Below, piece by piece: positions 63,778-64,000 of a stretch of DNA of 64,000 bases; within the stretch, counting starts at the first letter, position 1; each line of letters begins with the position of its first letter. The notes below the pieces were generated by a model. That model had not been told where the DNA came from. It worked only from the letters and a program-made list of their open reading frames with translations, and made no database searches. Source of the stretch: Nocardia miyunensis NBRC 108239 (GTDB taxonomy: Bacteria > Actinomycetota > Actinomycetes > Mycobacteriales > Mycobacteriaceae); contig NZ_BDBQ01000014.1 of NCBI RefSeq assembly GCF_001613065.1, positions 1 through 64,000 on the forward strand, given 5' to 3'. The translations under genes and the position numbers were made by a program.

Positions 63778-64000
63778 TCACGCCCGCGGACGGCGGGTCG
63801 CATGATCGCGGACCGGCCCGGGATCGTGCTCGCCGGGCAGGTCGATCGGCCCGATGAATCGGTCACCGCCGATGCTCTCCACCGACGGCCACAGGAACGC
63901 GGTGAGCCGGTCGACGAATTCGGCGCGGTCGCGGACCGGATCGCGGCCCCAGTCCTCGGCGGACATGAGGATCGCGCCGATGGTCGCGCTGGCCCAGACG
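63778..64000 (-). CDS. C-terminal part of a probable TetR-family regulator (5' end beyond window)
   Basis: The frame is open to the right edge and encodes about 73 residues: WASATIGAILMSAEDWGRD, FVDRLTAFLWPSVESIGGDR and a basic, His-rich tail. This helix pattern is that of the last helices of TetR-type ligand-binding domains. The DNA-binding domain, if present, lies beyond 64000. It precedes ndh on the same strand and may regulate it or the gene on its other side. Confidence 0.55.
   Translation of the reverse strand, partial: VWASATIGAILMSAEDWGRDPVRDRAEFVDRLTAFLWPSVESIGGDRFIGPIDLPGEHDPGPVRDHATRRPRA

Overview
The window is high-GC actinobacterial DNA, most likely from Nocardia or a close relative in the Mycobacteriales. 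This rests on GTG/TTG starts, WhiB, F420-type oxidoreductase and GuaB1 proteins, and a gene order that follows part of the Mycobacterium tuberculosis map from memory: glcB, two CBS-domain membrane proteins, guaB1, M56 peptidase/BlaI, the MrsI small-RNA position, Rv1847-type thioesterase, ureABC/FGD and ndh. The organism assignment is inference. No tRNA, rRNA, CRISPR array, insertion sequence or prophage was recognised.

Layout. 1-2.6 kb: end of a nitrilase-associated (Nit1C / MSMEG_0565-0567 type) cluster. 2.6-5.5 kb: VWA protein, WhiB, HNH protein and a small ORF. 5.7-9.3 kb: secreted lipase, then pitA with Rv0544c- and Rv0543c-like genes, the last one damaged. 9.4-13.6 kb: frameshifted LysR gene, SDR and malate synthase G. 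13.7-24.0 kb: small ORF, DUF305/LVIVD pair, VOC protein, thioesterase, LysR beside an amino-acid dehydrogenase, aldo/keto reductase beside TetR, F420-type reductase and DUF6461 protein. 24.0-33.7 kb: glycosylase-like protein and two CBS membrane proteins, guaB1, DUF1992, DEAD helicase, M56 peptidase/BlaI, and an iron-regulated FhuF-like gene. 33.7-43.4 kb: iron-regulated sRNA candidate, thioesterase and urease genes, with four unrelated genes between ureC and ureF.

43.6-61.2 kb looks accessory and lies between ureD and ndh, which are neighbours in M. tuberculosis. It holds (a) a divergently arranged sugar/sugar-acid catabolism and ABC-import locus under a GntR regulator; (b) a TAP-like peptidase; (c) a four-gene operon of a KamA-like radical-SAM aminomutase, ATP-grasp ligase, MFS exporter and GNAT/FemAB-fold acyltransferase, which looks like a small uncharacterised biosynthetic pathway; (d) gcvH beside a gcvT with an internal deletion; (e) an exported aldose 1-epimerase. 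The 18-bp sequence upstream of the epimerase matches 17 of 18 bases of the site in the GntR promoter 14 kb away, which suggests one regulon. The window ends with a secreted Ala/Gly-rich protein, type II NADH dehydrogenase and the 3' end of a probable TetR gene.

Strongest leads: the MrsI-like sRNA with an IdeR box between its promoter hexamers; the shared GntR/epimerase operator; the KamA/ATP-grasp/MFS/GNAT operon; a nitrilase homologue lacking its catalytic cysteine; and three apparently broken genes (DUF3349, LysR, gcvT).
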